Origin: Flavobacteriales bacterium
GTDB lineage: Bacteria; Bacteroidota; Bacteroidia; Flavobacteriales; BACL11
Direction: 5' to 3'
Assembly (NCBI GenBank): GCA_018664745.1
Contig: JABJNS010000160.1
Span: 1-6,718 of the forward strand
Length of the DNA stretch: 6,718 nucleotides
Part shown: positions 4,344-6,718 of the stretch, piece by piece
How the letters are laid out: each line of letters starts with the position of its first letter
How positions within the stretch are numbered: the first letter of the stretch is position 1
Made by a program: the position numbers and the translations under genes
The notes under the pieces: model-generated
The model's database searches: none
What the model saw: only the letters and a program-made list of their open reading frames with translations
What the model was told of the DNA's origin: nothing

Positions 4344-6524
4344 TTACAATACTCTTATAAACTTCCCTAATACATTTAATGAAACTGACTCGTCCTCCAC
4401 AAGGTTTATGTTTTCAAATGACTTATCAACTGATAATGGCTTTAACCTAATCGAAGAATGTTTCCACCCACCAGTATTGTCTAATGATTTGAGGCTTTCA
4501 TATTCCTTAATAGTATAACCTGAACCAAAATCAGAATCTTGAATACCGGAACTTTCAACTAAAACAATTTCACCATTTCTACTACCACCATAATACTTCT
4601 TAAATAAACAAACTGAACCATTAGGTATTACTTTATTCATTGATTCACCAAAGACTTTGCAAGCAAAGTAATCACTAGAAAAGTTTATATCTTCAGGCAT
4701 TTCAACATACTTAGTTACGCCAGCAATCTGGTCATCACTAAAGCTACCTGCAGCAATTTTCAAATCATAATATGGAATAGAATTTTCAAACTCTTCATCT
4801 AATAATAAGATTTTTTTATGCTGAACCTCCTTCTCAAATATTTCTATATGTTTTGAGAAATACTCCCTTAAATTATCATCACAAATATAAAGATAAGTCC
4901 CCCTAATACCTCTAAGCATAATTGTCTTATAAATATTAATAATGAATGATTTTAACTCATCTAAATTCTTTATTGATTGCTTTCCATTTTTATCATAATA
5001 CTCATCACTATTAATAATTATCTCATCTTTTACTTTATCATATGAGATTTCGTTTCCAAATATTATACCAGTGTAATTTAAGTCATACCCTTGAGTTGTA
5101 TGTATACAACCAACTTCATCAATTGCATTCTCAGAATTTATCCAATCTTTATTAGTTCCATTCCATCTAAGAGAAACATCACATATATTAATGTCATATT
5201 TTGACTTATCTTTATTTGAAATCCAAGGCCAGGAATAGCCAGCAACTAATCTAGATAGGTCGTGAATCTCATTTTTATCCTTAATTTCTGCTACCATATC
5301 TTCTAAGGAATTAAAAAGTAAAAACTCATAATCTTTAGAATAGTATTTTTCAGTTGACTTAAGACTGCAATCTAATAATGACTTAATATATTCAACATAT
5401 CCATTACCACCCTTCACTCTAAATTGTGATTTTAATTTTATTATGTTAGTAGATGAATTAGACTTTAACTTATCAAAATCTACTTTTTTAGAATCAGAAG
5501 GTTTTATAGACTGATTTTCATCATAAAATAAAAGTGTCTTTTTAGATTGCTTAACAATCCAATCTAGTTCGCTAGAATTCATTTTATCCATACCTAATCG
5601 TATTGCTGCTTTATCAAAAGCTCCAAAGTAAGCTCCTAGATTAACCCTTCTTCTAAGTCTATGTGATTCATCAACTAAAATGATATCATAAGTAGTTTTA
5701 GATACTTCAGCTGGTCCTACAACCATTTTTGCTGACAACCCTTTAATACTTCTAAACACTTTCTTTAAAGTATCTCGAAATGAAGACATAGGTACAACTA
5801 ATGCCATTTTTGGGTTTGGGTATTTAATTTTTAGTTGTCTTACTTTTTCAATAAAGATATCCTCCTCATCACCAAACTCATTAAAATTAAAATCTTTACT
5901 GTTTGTATTCAATAATTTAAACAAAAATATTGCAAGAATTGTTTTTCCAGTCCCCGCACCACCCTCAACTATGATATCCCTGAAATTATTATCTAGTAAA
6001 TTATCAATAATTGTCTCCAATCCACTAATTTGTTCCCTAGTTAAGTTTTTATAAGGTGAGTATTTAAATAAATCTGAGTTATTAATATACTCTAGAGAAT
6101 GTTTTACAATTCCTTTAGACCTTAACTCATTCCAAATGGAATAGAATACACCTTCATATAATTCCTCCTTCTGGTAATAATTGTGATTTGCAATACCAAT
6201 ATTAGCATTCATTAATTCATATTGACCATCTGCAGAAAAATATTTAATTAAATTTGATTCTATATCTAGAGTTGCAGATTTATTAAACTTCTTACTAGTA
6301 ATTAAATGAACAGCTGATAATTTACTTTTGTTAATGTGTTTTAAATGAGAAGTCATTCTTGCTTGGGCATCTGTTGTCTCTCCAATATAAGCTTCCTTAA
6401 TTTTACCACTACTTAATATATATACTAGTGGCCAATAATTCTTCACATCATTTAGATTCTCAATTTTAGTACTTAAGCCTTTACCAAACTTATATTTATG
6501 TATCTCAAATTGATTATCTAGCAT
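4344..6524 (-). CDS. GIY-YIG / Schlafen-group-3 (DUF2075) helicase / S24 peptidase fusion
   Basis: A 726-aa protein with three domains. Residues 31-110 are a GIY-YIG nuclease (VYIL 34-37, AYIGET 45-50, Arg56, Glu89). Residues 180-550 are an SF1 helicase of the DUF2075/Schlafen group 3 type: Walker A GGAGTGKT (188-195), Walker B ILVDESH (282-288), FYDENQ (333-338), QFR (367-369), HTTQG (475-479) and LRGIRGTY (537-544), all intact. Residues 583-726 are a LexA/UmuD-like S24 peptidase: IPYYDLKIAAGSF holds an Ala592-Gly593 bond as in LexA, the nucleophile is Ser628 in GESM, and Lys673 in YTIKEYES is the general base. No HTH DNA-binding domain is seen. Its ATG overlaps the MazG stop (TAATG), and it ends one base before the nuclease start. 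It is visibly more AT-rich than the genes to its left. It likely acts on DNA in the cytoplasm, with self-cleavage as a switch; a defence or stress role is inferred. Confidence 0.94.
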   Translation of the reverse strand: MLDNQFEIHKYKFGKGLSTKIENLNDVKNYWPLVYILSSGKIKEAYIGETTDAQARMTSHLKHINKSKLSAVHLITSKKFNKSATLDIESNLIKYFSADGQYELMNANIGIANHNYYQKEELYEGVFYSIWNELRSKGIVKHSLEYINNSDLFKYSPYKNLTREQISGLETIIDNLLDNNFRDIIVEGGAGTGKTILAIFLFKLLNTNSKDFNFNEFGDEEDIFIEKVRQLKIKYPNPKMALVVPMSSFRDTLKKVFRSIKGLSAKMVVGPAEVSKTTYDIILVDESHRLRRRVNLGAYFGAFDKAAIRLGMDKMNSSELDWIVKQSKKTLLFYDENQSIKPSDSKKVDFDKLKSNSSTNIIKLKSQFRVKGGNGYVEYIKSLLDCSLKSTEKYYSKDYEFLLFNSLEDMVAEIKDKNEIHDLSRLVAGYSWPWISNKDKSKYDINICDVSLRWNGTNKDWINSENAIDEVGCIHTTQGYDLNYTGIIFGNEISYDKVKDEIIINSDEYYDKNGKQSIKNLDELKSFIINIYKTIMLRGIRGTYLYICDDNLREYFSKHIEIFEKEVQHKKILLLDEEFENSIPYYDLKIAAGSFSDDQIAGVTKYVEMPEDINFSSDYFACKVFGESMNKVIPNGSVCLFKKYYGGSRNGEIVLVESSGIQDSDFGSGYTIKEYESLKSLDNTGGWKHSSIRLKPLSVDKSFENINLVEDESVSLNVLGKFIRVL
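4746..4751 (-). other. Predicted S24 self-cleavage site (Ala592-Gly593)
   Basis: Codons 592 and 593 of the fusion protein encode Ala-Gly within KIAAGSFSD, preceded by IPYYD. This matches the spacing and sequence style of the LexA cleavage region (LexA VAAGEP, Ala84-Gly85). Ser628 (codon at 4641-4643) lies 36 residues downstream, against 35 in LexA, and Lys673 (4506-4508) is a further 45 residues on, against 37, due to a small insertion. Cleavage would separate the GIY-YIG-helicase part from the S24 domain. Confidence 0.6.
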
Positions 6525-6718
6525 TATAACTCATTATACTTTTTAGCAGTACCTTTTGATTTTTCAATAGGATATTTACTAGAGTTTAATTTGATTTTAT
6601 TAAGTATAATTTCTTTAACATCAAAATTATACTTCTCAGCAAGTAAAAATGCATAGGACAATACATCAGCAAGTTCCTCCTTAACTTTTTCTACATCTGC
6701 TTCAGAGGAATCTTTCCA
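6524..6718 (-). CDS. MazG-like nucleotide pyrophosphohydrolase, C-terminal part (5' end beyond window)
   Basis: Only the last 64 codons are in the window; the start lies off the right edge. The visible part begins WKDSSEADVEKVKEELADVL and includes the ExxD half of the MazG metal-binding motif (ELAD, visible residues 15-18), then a helix LSYAFLLAEKYNFDV and the family ending NSSKYPIEKSKGTAKKYNEL. This fits the small all-alpha MazG-like/dCTP-pyrophosphatase-like family, which hydrolyses (d)NTPs to (d)NMPs and pyrophosphate and typically is about 100-120 aa. Its TAA stop shares one base with the ATG of the helicase fusion (TAATG), a sign of translational coupling. The operon promoter must lie to the right of the window. 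Substrate cannot be told from this part; family assignment is strong. Confidence 0.88.
   Translation of the reverse strand, partial: WKDSSEADVEKVKEELADVLSYAFLLAEKYNFDVKEIILNKIKLNSSKYPIEKSKGTAKKYNEL

Overview
The window looks like chromosomal DNA of an AT-rich member of the Bacteroidota, probably Flavobacteriales-like. The signs are a BtuG-type surface lipoprotein next to a TonB-dependent receptor, a TAnnTTTG-type -7 promoter element, start codons without clear Shine-Dalgarno sequences, and palindromic repeats that carry a small GIY-YIG gene. The exact lineage cannot be read from the sequence.

Left part (1-2842, minus strand): a vitamin B12 acquisition operon. In transcription order it has a -7 promoter element, a cobalamin riboswitch (2828-2673), a small hairpin just before the start codon, btuB (outer-membrane cobalamin receptor, 2632-758) and, 17 bases later, a btuG-like beta-propeller lipoprotein that runs off the left edge. 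BtuG would capture cobalamin on the cell surface and pass it to BtuB. The riboswitch should shut the operon down when cobalamin is plentiful.

Middle (2843-3745): a repeat-rich island. It holds a 21-bp tandem array with a 63-bp higher-order period (2951-3097), three copies of a 45-bp direct repeat, several inverted arms of the same repeat family, and one small plus-strand GIY-YIG nuclease gene (3281-3577) whose stop codon lies inside a repeat arm.

Right part (3746-6718, minus strand): a tightly packed three-gene operon. In transcription order it has the C-terminal end of a MazG-like nucleotide pyrophosphohydrolase, a 726-aa protein joining a GIY-YIG nuclease domain, a Schlafen-group-3/DUF2075 SF1 helicase and a LexA/UmuD-type S24 peptidase domain, and a predicted exported DNA/RNA non-specific (beta-beta-alpha metal) endonuclease. 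The first junction is a TAATG stop/start overlap and the second has a one-base gap. The S24 domain keeps a LexA-like Ala-Gly site, the catalytic serine and the lysine. This suggests a nuclease-helicase that can cut off its own C-terminus, perhaps after DNA damage or phage attack. This operon is the best candidate in the window for an undescribed, possibly defensive, system; that role is inference.
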